A stretch of DNA of 64,000 bases from assembly GCF_034702125.1 (NCBI RefSeq), contig NC_085867.1:42104983-42168982 (forward strand), written 5' to 3'. Shown piece after piece: positions 49,833 to 60,047 of this stretch (position 1 is the stretch's first letter; the number at the start of each line of letters is the position of its first letter). The notes beneath the pieces were generated by a model. The model worked only from the letters and a program-made list of their open reading frames with translations, made no database searches and had not been told where the DNA came from. Origin of the DNA: Engraulis encrasicolus (Eukaryota > Chordata > Actinopteri > Clupeiformes > Engraulidae). Position numbers and translations under genes: made by a program.

Positions 49833-50014
49833 TGTTATGTACAATAAAACTGTAAACAATACGCTACACACAGAGCTGTCAAAGTCTAGCCATACCAGAC
49901 GTTTATTTCACTGAACTCGGATCCCAGCATGCCCTGCACAAATGTTATTATGTTGTCTTCAAGTAGCATCAGGAAATATGAAATATCAGCACAGGCAACA
50001 GAGCAGACATAACA
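49833..50014 (-). mobile_element. 3' LTR of a Ty3/Gypsy-type retrotransposon
   Basis: A 182-bp LTR bounded by TGTTATGT and ACATAACA, perfect inverted ends of the TG...CA type. On the minus strand it is directly preceded by a purine-rich tract (ggggaggggggaaa, about 50015-50030), the site that primes plus-strand DNA. AATAAA lies inside near 49901. No second LTR is present in the window, so only the 3' end of the element survives. Confidence 0.75.
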
Positions 50015-50037
50015 TTTCCCCCCTCCCCAGGGGAGAC

Positions 50038-50470
50038 CCAGGAACATCATTCATATTGTCAGAGTACATAGTCCCTGAGATGGCCTGGATGGGCCCTTGT
50101 ACGGGCCGGTCGCCTCCAGGTCTGTTGCAGTAGGCGGCGGCACCTTGCGAACACGGCGGAAAATGGCGGGACCCAGCTGCTCAGTCACTTGCAGTGGGGC
50201 AGAACAGAATGACTTGAGCTTGTGGCCCCGGGTAGGCCTGCGGATCCTCAATCAGTCCAGTGGAGCAAGTGTGGGGCTTTTAACCCTGTGGGAGCGGTCA
50301 AAGCACTGTTTCACTCTGCGTTGATGAGTGGCGACCCAGCTGCTCCAGTGTCTGGTGTCGCGCACCATGCGGGGCAGATGGTAGTGGGCCAACAGGGAAC
50401 TGCAGACGATCCAAAGGTAAAGGCAGTTCGGTCTAAGTTTAATGTGAAGACTAGCAAAAAACACAGTCTA
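50038..50470 (-). pseudogene. Gypsy-type pol C-terminus (integrase tail), with a stop
   Basis: Two minus-strand frames in the same register, 50252-50464 and 50051-50251, are separated by a single TGA. The region reads THQRRVKQCFDRSHRVKSP..., then after the stop RIRRPTRGHKLKSF and PLQVTEQLGPA. This resembles the integrase C-terminal region of fish Gypsy elements. The stop falls where the family has a Trp. The rest of gag and pol is missing upstream of about 50470. Together with the LTR it is a dead, 5'-deleted copy. Confidence 0.65.
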
Positions 50471-50814
50471 TTAATTTAACATATACTCAACTCCAAGCTC
50501 AAACCTGATAAAGGCATATAGTATATTGACAATTCAGAATTCAAAACAAGGACCAACCAGATGTGTCAATTACGTAAACTTTGACAAAGTTTTGTATAAA
50601 AATCACCTGTCACATCGACTTGACTGGTCCCTTGAAGAAGAAATATTACAGACTGTACACAATTCAGAATCGTTGGCAGGCATCATTAATGTATCACAGC
50701 TATTCAAACCACCTGAAATAAAATATGACTTATAGTGGATCGTGTAGAATTATACTGTGAGTCTCCATACAGCCTCTGGTCAGTGAAGACGTATGGCAGT
50801 TCTTCAGTCACTTG

Positions 50815-51095
50815 GTCATAATTCGGCATCCTGGGATGGGAGAGAGGAGGGACGATTCGGCATGACAGTCTGGTAGATGAAGATGTTGGCGAGTCTGGAG
50901 TTGCGGAAGCAGATACTCCTGTACCTCTACCCGGAGGGCAGCAGGCTGAACAGCTTGTATGCGTTGTGGTATCACTGCCAATAATCAGTCCTTCATAGGT
51001 GAAGCAGGTGGTAAATGTCTTGCTTGAGGGGAGTGGGGTCCCAGAAGCCTTGTTGTAGTCTGTGCAGCTTCCACCCCATATAGTGATGATGAATC
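50815..51095 (-). pseudogene. Rex1-type LINE fragment
   Basis: A minus-strand run translates to IWGGSCTDYNK, then PLPSSKTFTT and CCPPGRGTG in frames close to the C-terminus of the Rex1-type reverse transcriptase at 27720-28000 (VWGGSCTEKNR, PLPSLQEIYTT). Frameshifts and substitutions are many. Confidence 0.7.
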
Positions 51096-51499
51096 TACGG
51101 AATTCGGTGACACACTGGAAACAACATAAAAAACAGGAGATATATATTTTAAACAAATATATACTTTTTTTTTTTTTAAAGCAGGAGATATATACACAGA
51201 AACATATACATAACAATCTCAAATTAAATACAGATTCAGACATTATAATGGCTTTCCACTTGTTGCTGCATTTGGGGAAATTATACATTTTTTTAGTGTA
51301 CTCATCCCTCTCAACTTTCAAGCAGTTTGTGGAGACTCATCTCGTCTGAGAGAGCTCCCCTACATAACAAAGCATTCATTCCTAATCTGTAATTCATAAC
51401 CCTATGCACTTACTTTATCCTGCTTACACACGATCAGTAGGTCTTCAGTTTTACAATGGTTTACTTGTATACAGCTGTCCTCTGTGTTCACCCCACACT

Positions 51500-51567
51500 C
51501 TGATCCACATGGATACACATTTGGATAAAGTGTCTGCTAAATGCATTGTAATGTAATATAATGTGAT
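51500..51567 (+). mobile_element. L2-type 3' tail (LINE or SINE end)
   Basis: The phrase tttggataaagtgtctgcta, then a TGTAA-type run at 51549-51564, is the 3' end used by L2 LINEs and partner SINEs. The upstream body is too diverged to type. Confidence 0.6.
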
Positions 51568-51978
51568 AAAATCACAACACCAAAACAACAACTAAACTGT
51601 ACTTAAGTTAACCTTCCTCTACTTGGTGGGTTAAAAGATGTCAAGTAGACATATTCTTTTCAGCTTTACAATGTAGAGGGGTGATATTTGTGTGGAGATC
51701 TACAAACACAACTGGGAGGTTAGCATGGTCCATTCTGCAGGAGCAGCACTGAGCAATGTGTGCGGTGTGGGGGAGATAATATGGTTAGGTTGAGAAATAT
51801 GGTTAACTACTTCTACTGTGATCCACCTTCATAGTACACGGACGTAAGACACTTTACCACTGACAGATATTTGGTTGTCTATTGACCCCAAGTGATGGCC
51901 TTCAAAAACATCATAGGCAGGATAATGGAACGCAACTTGAAAAGAATGTGCTTTTTCAACAGATAAAGTAAAACATAC

Positions 51979-52037
51979 CTGCAACCAAACTGGCAGCGTG
52001 TTCACTCATCATCTCCTTAGCACATACCCATTAGAAT
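51979..52037 (-). other. Exon-like block in the minus-strand locus (copy B)
   Basis: Minus-strand gcag|gtatgt gives a good donor at 51979. Possible acceptors lie at 52037 (ttttcacag) or 52015 (ctaag). From the latter the block is open in the frame left by the exon at 53015-53251. Weak evidence; listed because of the shared locus structure. Confidence 0.25.
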
Positions 52038-52146
52038 CTGTGAAAAGTGTAACATGCAATGAAATTAGAGTTGTCTGCCTGTATTGTGAAACTCAAACAT
52101 TCTAATGACTAATCTTGCGGAGCGAGTAATTAGTGGTGTGTGTGTG

Positions 52147-52320
52147 GAGTCAAGTCAGTTATATTGTCATTTTCTTCATATGCACAGGTTATACAAGTAA
52201 AATGAAATTCTCACTCTATGCCATGTCAGGACATAGTCTGTAAATGTCAGTTCTGTGTATGTCTGACATTAGTGCAAGACAGGACACGTAACACTAGTAA
52301 CAATAAAGTAATTAATTAAT
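52147..52320 (-). mobile_element. Rex1-type LINE 3' UTR remnant
   Basis: On the minus strand it ends gaatttcattttacttgtat... aaaatgacaatataactgac ttgactcc, the usual Rex1 terminal sequence with an acttgact tail. A GT run and gtgcaggtaag repeats to about 52485 probably belong to the same UTR. Confidence 0.6.
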
Positions 52321-52622
52321 AAATAATTACAACAAGCAGCGTTGGTGCATTGTATGTTACAGAGGCCAGCAGTTCTTGGTAGTGGAGGTCTGAGGTAGTG
52401 CAGGTAAGGTGCAGGTAAGGTGCAGTCACATGGTGCGGTTCCATAGGAGCTGTCTGTGTGTGTGTATGCGTGTGCGTGTGTGTGTCCTTTCCACGAGGGA
52501 CAGGATGAACAAGCCGGTATGTACAGTATGATGTCAAACGCAAACAGGTCATTTGAGTAATCTGGGTCTTCACTTTTTCCCTTGGATGCTCATCAGTGTA
52601 GGGCCTCTAAAACTTGGTCGAA

Positions 52623-52770
52623 GTAGACAAATACTGAGGCACTCAAGGTAACATTTTTTTCTTTTATTATTTGGCTACAATGCCTACGTGTTTCGATCCT
52701 TATGTCCCTTCCTCAGGGCATATGTAAAAATTGTAACCTTTAGGAGTTTAGTGCCTCAGCATTTTTCTAC
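52623..52770. mobile_element. Inverted-repeat element, 148 bp
   Basis: Ends GTAGACAAATACTGAGGCAC and, inverted, GTAGAAAAATGCTGAGGCAC differ at two positions. The arms continue through ggtaaca/tgtaacc. The centre contains cgtgtttcgatccttatg and ccttcctcaggg. No superfamily assigned. Confidence 0.65.
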
Positions 52771-53014
52771 CTATGTATGATGTGTTGTATGTTGTTGCAG
52801 GGTCCAGACAGCTATTGTTGGGTAGTGTATGAATGGGATAGTGGGGTAGTGTGTTTAGAGAATGCCAAAAATCTGCACATAAGCAGTGTAGTCAGTAGAT
52901 CCACATCACAAGATGAGATTCTGGGGGGTGAAATGGGACGAATTTGATGTGCAAAATAGAAAGACCACAGCTGACCGACCAGTATGACAAAATGTTCAGT
53001 TTGTGTATGCTTAC

Positions 53015-53251
53015 CTGCAAATTAGTCTCTGGAAGTAGGAGGAGGAGGGCTGGATTATCTGACGGAGGCTGGACAGGATGAATTCCATGGGAATGGTTGA
53101 AGAGGGCAGTCGGGGTGCCCGGAGTGTTATCACTACCCCTCGCTGCAGCTCCTGGATCAGCTGGGTTGTTGGCACTGCCTGGGCTGAGGAGCTGGATTTC
53201 TGTTTTTGCCATGATTGGTAGACCCTTTGAATAACTCGTTACCAGCATGAT
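53015..53251 (-). CDS. Putative coding exon of unknown gene (copy B locus)
   Basis: A 237-bp block bounded on the minus strand by a fair acceptor (cttgttcccacctacatag) and a strong donor (ttgcag|gtaagc). It is open throughout, with ATGs at 53248 and 53212. The second starts MAKTEIQLLSPGSANNPADP, and the exon ends ...LLLLLPETNLQ in phase 0. The composition is Pro/Ala/Ser-rich and low in complexity in places. The product is not recognised. It lies 1.5 kb downstream of a first-exon donor at 54764 that is homologous to that of the plus-strand locus near 41340. No continuation with a convincing domain was found; it may be a lncRNA exon. Confidence 0.35.
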
Positions 53252-53934
53252 CTATGTAGGTGGGAACAAGCAAAATCCACAAAGATGGTGTGTATACAGC
53301 AGGGGTGAAAGTAGTTTTCATGTCTTACAGGTGCTATACCCCACCCATCCCCACCCTCAACCAAACAAAATAAACATGAGCACTACAGATCTATAACTGA
53401 CTCTTTCAGGTGTCTTCATAGGACACTTGTCTCAAATGGCAGTGTATGTGTTTTTCCACACCTTGCTTTTTCAGATGAGGGTTTTTGTCCAGCATTAACT
53501 CTGTTCTCTTACCAGCTATGTGCTGCTGCTGTAAATGTTATACCAGTCATACACACCTGTGCGCAACGGTACACTTTCAGATGCCTAGGAGCGATGCGAT
53601 GGAGATGCCTAGGGAAATGCAGACATAACATATGATGACCATATGATCACAAGACTACTACTACTACTACTGTAACAAAACAACAACAAAAAAACACAAA
53701 TAACAGTACTAAAAACATTATGGTAAGCTTATTTAGTCACACAGCATCTCATTCATATGCAGTTAAAAAAAACATGAAAAAATAAATAAAACAGCCCCAC
53801 CCAATGAAGTTCGATATAGAGTTGGGGGAATTAGAATATGTAATGGAAATGGGCCATTTTATACAGAGAAGCATTTGAAACAAGGTAGACACAGTTTTGG
53901 CTGCAATGCTAGGTTGGGTGCCATGGTCAATAGG

Positions 53935-54135
53935 ACTTTTTTTTTTTTAAATTACTATGACATTATACTTTAGCTGACGCTTTAGTCCAAAGAGTATTGG
54001 TTACAGTCCCTGGAGCAGTGTGGGGTTAGGTTACGTGCCTTGCTCAAGGGCACCTCAGCCATGGAGCAAGATAGGGAGTGGAAAAGTGGGATTCTAACCT
54101 GCAACCCTCTGATCTGACGCCCGCCTCCTGCTCTA
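53935..54135 (-). mobile_element. tRNA-derived SINE with L2-type tail
   Basis: On the minus strand: A-box-like cagcctagagcagg, B-box gttgcaggttagaatccc, and a body with ccatggctgaggtgcccttg and cagggactgtaacc. It ends in tttggactaaagcgtcagct followed by atgtca, the L2-type 3' end. It is the clearest SINE of the window, and its body matches 45857-46016. Confidence 0.75.
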
Positions 54136-54357
54136 GGCTGCCTACTTCATGTATAGATGCAAATGTAAGTTCAAACACATTTTACCTGCATGTACAGAAA
54201 GAATGGAATTTGAACTTGAAACACCTAACCAAACCTGTAGCCTACACACAAAATGACTGCCCATGTAGCCTACCTGGGACAGAAGCACCAGCTCAGTAGG
54301 TTAATGACAGAACCAGTCCGAAGCAGGTACAAAATACCCGGTCACCTGAAAGTTGGG

Positions 54358-54360
<3 letters not shown>

Positions 54361-54399
<39 letters not shown>
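54361..54399. repeat. (GA)n microsatellite
   Basis: About 19 GA units. Confidence 0.95.
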
Positions 54400-54402
<3 letters not shown>

Positions 54403-54763
54403 GTGAACCTGTCAAGCAAGTGCTCTGCTCAGAATGAGATTTCAGAGTACATATCGCGCTATTTACTCTCTTTAGCAGAACTTTGGCGCATCTGACGTCG
54501 TTTTCAAAGTTCTGCTTGCTTGATGAGGCCGAGATACCGCTTGTAAAACCAAACAGTAGGCTATAAATAATTATGGACAGAATAATTTGCCACGCGAGCA
54601 ATAATGGGTAGGCTAGGCTAGGCTACACAGTAGAAGCAGCTGGCTGGTAAAACCAACTGTGACAGTCAGAAAAGTTTGGCGACTAAACCAATGATGTGAC
54701 CTGGAAGATGCATTCAAATATAGCAGTTAATGCACATTCACCTTATCAATTAAATTAACTTAC

Positions 54764-55300
54764 CTCCAGTCCAATACGGTCCAGCTAAACCCAGTACATG
54801 GGAATGCAGTCCGTAAAATCCACAATCCAGAGAGTGGTCGCAATAAAATGACATCATTGGTGTAGTAGCAGAGGGAGGGGGTCTGGGGATTTATGAATGA
54901 AATATTTGAAACTATTCAAAACGTTGTAGGCCTAGAGGTTGTTGTGCGCAAATCACGCTCTGGACAAATTTATGTCAATGTTTACAGGGTTCGTTTGAAT
55001 TCAATCAAACAGAAAAAGACTTGCTAAAATCAAAACTTGACTTTAACAGCCCAAAAGAGCTCAGTATTAGTTTGTGGGGACTTAACAGCATATTTATAAT
55101 GAGTCGTTACGTTAAGCAACGTGAATAACGTTTTGTTTTTGTTATAAATAGGCTAACAATAAAGCCTCTTGGCCTTAAAAGATAGTGCTGGCTACTGCGC
55201 ATGTGTGACATAAAAGAGAATGCGTCGTTATATCGACGCAATTTTGGATTTGGTTTGCGTGATAAATGAGACGCAATTCATTCGAGATCACGTTGCAAAT
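54764..55300 (-). promoter_or_regulatory. 5' region and first exon of a putative transcribed locus (copy B)
   Basis: This is the inverted counterpart of 40805-41340. The conserved core lies at about 55200-55290 and contains tatgtcacacatgcgcagt-type sequence (as read on the minus strand) and two small inverted repeats built on ttgcgt/acgcaa. The first-exon donor ggag|gtaagttaat lies at 54764/54763. Homology continues about 80 bp into the intron (ctatatttgaatgc). The two loci are therefore convergent paralogues about 14 kb apart. Confidence 0.5.
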
Positions 55301-56290
55301 GTAAGCTACACGAGAGCAAAATATTTTTGTCTTTAATCTGGAGGGACTTCTTCATATCATATAGGCCTATCTGTGGAGGTCGCCGTCCACATTCATGCGC
55401 AAAGTAGATAGCCTAAAGTCATTGCCAAGTTGGCCGGTCCTCGGACATGGATGTGGAATAACACCTCTTCTGGAATATTTGCTTATAAAAGTAGAACTAT
55501 CCACTAGAAAGCACACACAGATGCGGTAACTACAGAAGGGGCTACGACTTCCTTTCATTCCGTTTAATAGTGAGTTGTTTAAAATACAAACGGGCGAGAC
55601 GGGCACCTGCGAAGGGACATGCAATGGGATGCTTTTGTGCAGTCTGGAAGGCTACTACTGCGCGTTTTTTAAAGAACGGTTTGACAGTCGGGAACAACAG
55701 TACAAGAAACATGGAGGAATATTAAGGTATGAAGACACAGGCAAATCAGAAAATAATTTAAACCAAACATTATTAATGCCGCATGTGTCCTTGTCTTATC
55801 ACTGCGCTAATAAGTCTTGAGACTTTCACAAGAGTAAGACAGACTGACGTGTTTTCCTCTCGCTTTGGTCATTTTAATGTCCACTACTACTAAGTATTGT
55901 ACTAATGACAGATCGCAAAACAGGTCAGTTGAGATGAACTTCGCTACTTTATTTTCACGTGAAGGTTTCCAGTGGCATTTCCAAACGCACGCTGATGTCC
56001 CGGTAGCTCGCTGTCACTCCTCTTCGCAAGACTAGCTCTAGGCCTATCAGATTCCTGGCTTGCGTGAGACACAGGTGACACGTGACACAGGTGCTTCATG
56101 GGTATTGTAGGCTCGCGAAATCGCATTGTATTGCTTTTGTAGCAAAGACGGTCCGAAGAAAAAAACTACAAAATGCGGTGCCTCATCATTCAGAATAGTA
56201 AGGGACCCGCCAGAATGGCTAGTGAACCTTCGGTATCTACTAGCCAACGCCGACTTTCACCCGCATTTGGCTACCTGGCGTGTGTTAGTG
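55301..56290. other. Non-coding stretch, nothing firmly recognised
   Basis: An open run near 55575-55730 followed by a possible donor (attaag|gtatga) could be a divergent exon, but it has no ATG at its start and no recognisable domain. Confidence 0.35.
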
Positions 56291-56295
56291 TTAAG

Positions 56296-56767
56296 TGTAA
56301 CGGAGGCTAACTAGCACAGAGTTGGCGTAGAACGTTGGTAAACCTCCCTCCGATAGCCTCATACAGTCTCGTGCCGTTGGGCCGAGAGACTAGTCTCTTG
56401 GCCCAGCGGTATCGTACTGTGTCTCTCATTGCCGAATCGTTGTAGTTGACGAGGTCGCACGTTCGATCCCCGAGGGGGGTGAACAGGTGCAAGATGACCT
56501 CCGTCACAGTGGTGCCGTATGACCCGGGATGGGAGTGAGGTTTAAGGGGGAGAGTGTAACGGAGGCTAACTAGCACAGAGTTGGCGTAGAACGTTGGTAA
56601 ACCTCCCTCCGATAGCCTCATACAGTCTCGTGCCGTTGGGCCGAGAGACTAGTCTCTTGGCCCAGCGGTATCGTACTGTGTCTCCCATTGCCGAACCGTT
56701 GTAGTTGACGAGGTCGCACGTTCGATCCCCGAGGGGGGTGAACAGGTGCAAGATGACCTCCGTCACA
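56296..56767. mobile_element. Miniature LTR retrotransposon (TRIM-like), 472 bp, with Pol III boxes in its LTRs
   Basis: Two 213-bp direct repeats, 56296-56508 and 56555-56767, differ at only two positions (T/C at 56426/56685 and 56437/56696). Each starts TGTAACGGAGG and ends CCTCCGTCACA, so it has TG...CA termini within an imperfect inverted repeat. The 46 bp between them has a primer-binding-site-like TGGTGCCGTATGACCC (from 56510) one base after the left LTR and a purine run AAGGGGGAGAG directly before the right LTR. TAAG occurs on both flanks (56292-56295, 56768-56771). This is the architecture of a terminal-repeat retrotransposon in miniature. It has no coding capacity and must use enzymes supplied in trans. 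Near identity of the LTRs implies recent insertion. The alternative is a tandemly duplicated SINE, but the primer site, purine run and flank duplication argue against it. Confidence 0.78.
56379..56469 (+). promoter_or_regulatory. tRNA-like Pol III promoter and palindrome in the TRIM LTR
   Basis: TGGCCCAGCGG (56399-56409) fits the A-box consensus TRGYNNARNGG at every position, and GTTCGATCC (56461-56469) fits the B-box core GWTCRANNC. The spacing of about 60 bp is normal. The A-box overlaps the right arm of a 26-bp near-perfect palindrome (56379-56404, gggccgagagac and its inverse). The same elements are in the second LTR, 259 bp on. A tRNA cloverleaf is not fully preserved. Confidence 0.65.
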
Positions 56768-56772
56768 TAAGC

Positions 56773-56786
56773 ACACACACACACAC

Positions 56787-56829
<43 letters not shown>
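56773..56829. repeat. (CA)n microsatellite
   Basis: Directly follows the TRIM-like element. Confidence 0.95.
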
Positions 56830-57049
56830 ATCCTAAGGTGTATATTGTTCTGCTTTAGAACGGCACCAATTAAAATGGCCTTTGTTTGGATTCATTGACC
56901 TCAACATCGACAGCAGTAGTCATCAAATAGCCTATTTGCACCCGCCATCGAATCATCACAGCAAATAAAAAGAAAATATAAGACAAAAAACCACACACAC
57001 ACACACACACACCAAAGTGGTTGACAGTGGTTCACAGTTTGGCCCTATC

Positions 57050-57380
57050 CAACACTACGCTCGCTCTCTCGCTACGCAGCCTCCTCCTTTCCTTCCTCTG
57101 AAATCAGATCTGAGCCTGCTGTCTCCACGCCTGGCCCCCAGAGAGCAGAACCGTCTGTCCTCGCCACTTCCTCCGCGGGCCAACTCCGCCACCGCTGCCT
57201 CTGCCGCTGCCGCTGCCGCAGCCTGCCTGCCTGGCTGGCTGGCCGTCCAGTCAGGCCCGCGTTGCATAACCACCTCCCCGGACCGGGCCCATCCCACCCC
57301 GGCCCGGCCCGGCCCGCCCTGCCCCGGCCCCGTCTGTCTACCCGCCCAACCAGACCCCCAGCGTCTAACATGACGCCACC
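57050..57380. promoter_or_regulatory. GC- and CpG-rich block, possible promoter
   Basis: Repeated CG dinucleotides (cgctcgctctctcgctacg, ctccgcgggcc, gccgctgccgctgccg) and a ggcccggcccggcccg run contrast with the AT-rich surroundings. Overlapping open frames on both strands are products of the composition. A CpG island at a gene start is possible; no exon could be assigned. Confidence 0.35.
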
Positions 57381-57540
57381 AGCCATCCTGTGTGTGTGTG
57401 TGTCCACCCTGTTCGTCCACCACCACCACGAGCCCCGTCGTCACATAATATGCAACCCCCTCCGCCCGCCTCCAGGCTCCCCCCACCCCTGCCACCACCT
57501 CTCCTCACCACAACTCCGCTCCACTCACGGCTAGTCATTC

Positions 57541-59690
57541 ATGGCTGCCCTACTTTGAGGTCATGCTCCCGTTGTGGTCTGCCTTGAGCTCGGCAAGCTC
57601 TCTGGTTAGTTGAGTTGCTATACCGGAGTAATATACAGTACAAACAAAAAGTCAAACTGTGTTTTGTTTTGTTAACCCTTTTCGTGATGATCTGATAGAT
57701 AGAGGACCGTGTCCAGTACTGCTACTGCAGTCAAAGTATCCACTTTAAGCCCAAGCATATTTTTGCCAACACAAATTATAAAACCAGGGAGGGAAAAAAC
57801 AAGATTTCAAAAAACGACACTCAGAGCTCTATAACTTTCTGTGTAGCTTGAACAACTACAGCCCTGTGTGTCTGTGGTATACTAAAAAAGTTTTTTTTTA
57901 ATAAGGGAAACAGTCACAGCTCCCTAAAATACCAATTGTGCAGCAATTGCCCGTGAGTGCATACACAGGTATGTATCCAAAGGAAGTGGACCTGAACGAT
58001 AAACAGCCGCTTCCTGTCCTTTCTGGGCACCGTGGTCGAACGGCGAGAGCAAACAGGGGTGGAGGCAGAAAGCAACCCTTAAGTCTGGACAAGCAGGTGC
58101 TCTGTCACGGCATCCCACTTTAATTGCCATGCACCATTGCCCTCAGCTTATCAGATGGAGAGGTAATTCGTGTGGGTAATGGTGGGTGTTCAGCAACATG
58201 ACTGTTTGTCTAGTCTAATGTCACAAAATTACGACAGTCGATGGATGGAAAAATGAGAGTCAGAGAGTCTGAACTGAACCATGTTGTCCCAGAGAGTGTC
58301 AAGTCGTACGTGGTGACATAACTGCTCTTCAGTGTTCTAGGAGAACCTGCATCCCTAGTCAAGGAGTCGCCATGACGTTTAGCCAACCACAGAATAGGCT
58401 TAGTAGGCTACATACCAATAATCTACAAAATATGAAAGATTGTTTTTTACGTTTTTCCAATTTCCCCATTTTGTGACCATGCCAACGTATGCTTTTGGAT
58501 TCTATATCTTTTTTATTTCCTTGTTTGCTTGTTTGTTTGTTACTTTCTTCTGGTTCCACCCTGACTCTGTCTTTCTGTTTTTGTGCATGCCTTTAGAATG
58601 GGGTGGCTGATCCAGCCTGAGAGAGAGAGAGAGTGTATGAGGGTATTCACATTCACCAGTAATGGAATTCTTGTGTCAGATCTGATGCACTGCACTGCAC
58701 TGCTTACGCAGTCCGCCTATCTGACTCACTCAATGGGAGTAGCACCATTCATACCCAAATACAATTATTTTCATGGGAAAAAAGGTGCACATTGCCGAAA
58801 CAGGTCTGACATCCAGTGACACGATTGTCAAAAAAAAAATGGGCGTGACAAGATGCAGGTATGGTTCTGAATGTACACATATGTAATTATATGGGAGACC
58901 TAGGGCTTGGTCACCAGAGATAATCAACATCAATGGTCAGTTTGGATAGAGATATGCCCCTTAAAATTGGTTTGTCACTACATGTACATTTGGTTTAAAA
59001 CATTTTAAATCAATGATGCTTTTTATGAGATTCATTATACACATATAGACTAACTTGCTTGCCCATTGTCATAAGGTTAACAATACTTAGCCTTAATCCA
59101 GTGCCTAACTTATCGCTAGCAACCCCAAAGAAAGATACGGACCGAACAAATAATTATGATGCCTCTTGGCTATTATTATATCTTGCCATCATGGTAATTT
59201 GGTAAGCTTCGTTAGCCATGAGCAGGTGTTTGAGTTAAGTGGAAACCAGTTAGTAATCAACCTGGTATCTGTTCAGACACATGAACTGTGGGCCGCTTGA
59301 CTCATATCTTGACCTTTTTCGTTTTTGTCACAGACATGATGGGTCTATTGTAGCGGCCATCCAGTAACCACTAACCACAGCCAGTGACCATGCCGTAGCC
59401 TACAAACTCCCACCACACTGAGGTCAGATTCCGGCCATATATTTGTGCAGCGGATTCTGGAGAAAATAAAGTCTCTTAATGACTAACTGTACTTACAGAC
59501 TTGTGACAGACATCTGTGACACTCAGCAGTATATGAGTCAATTTTTTCTTGCTGTTCGTGGTGTGTCGTTGTACAGTAACAACATCAAATACACTTTCTC
59601 ACACAAATCTGTCCCGATAACCCTGAGGTGCAACATAATGTTAGAGCTGTACCTTGGTCAGTGAAATAATACTATGTAACTTAAAGGGAC
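57541..59690. other. Non-coding stretch, nothing recognised
   Basis: About 2.1 kb with only short open frames and no identified repeat boundary. Confidence 0.5.
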
Positions 59691-59694
59691 ACTG

Positions 59695-60043
59695 TGCAGG
59701 AAATGGTCAAAAAAGGTACTGCAACTATGCTGCTCATTGAAACTGGGCTGCCTATTGCCAAATTTGATCTTTACATGAACGTTTACAAAGTAATAAACAA
59801 ATATTTTCTAGTATGGTCCAAGTACAGTCATTTTTGCAGCTAAAAATGGCTATTTTTGGAATACCAAAATGGCGGACCATGGGGAAGATCCCCCTTTTCA
59901 TGTATGAAAAGTGCAATTTTTCCAGTCATAATGAATACTTAGAATTTGATGCTGGTGGTAAGTATTCATGAAAAAGGTAACATTAGTGAATGGGCAGCAT
60001 GAATTCTGGAAATAAACAACTAAAAATCTCACACAGTGTCCCT
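59695..60043. mobile_element. TTAA-flanked MITE, ACTGTG family, copy 3
   Basis: TTAA at 59691-59694 and 60044-60047. Ends AGGGACACTGTGCAGGAA and, inverted, AGGGACACTGTGTGAGAT. It is the best preserved of the three copies (others at 45031-45380 and 49200-49529). Confidence 0.88.
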
Positions 60044-60047
60044 TTAA

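Noticed and set aside
53292..53360. Possible hAT-like end CAGGGGTGAAAGTAG
   Set aside because: Only one end visible and no flank duplication; too little to call.
55575..55820. Open run that could be a divergent first coding exon
   Set aside because: Starts without ATG, no domain, single weak donor; insufficient support.
56341..56470. Possible functional tRNA gene
   Set aside because: A and B boxes are good, but acceptor and T stems do not pair properly and the unit is part of a duplicated LTR.
57055..57498. Overlapping 90-147 codon frames on both strands
   Set aside because: Explained by high GC content; Pro/Arg/Gly-rich low-complexity translations.
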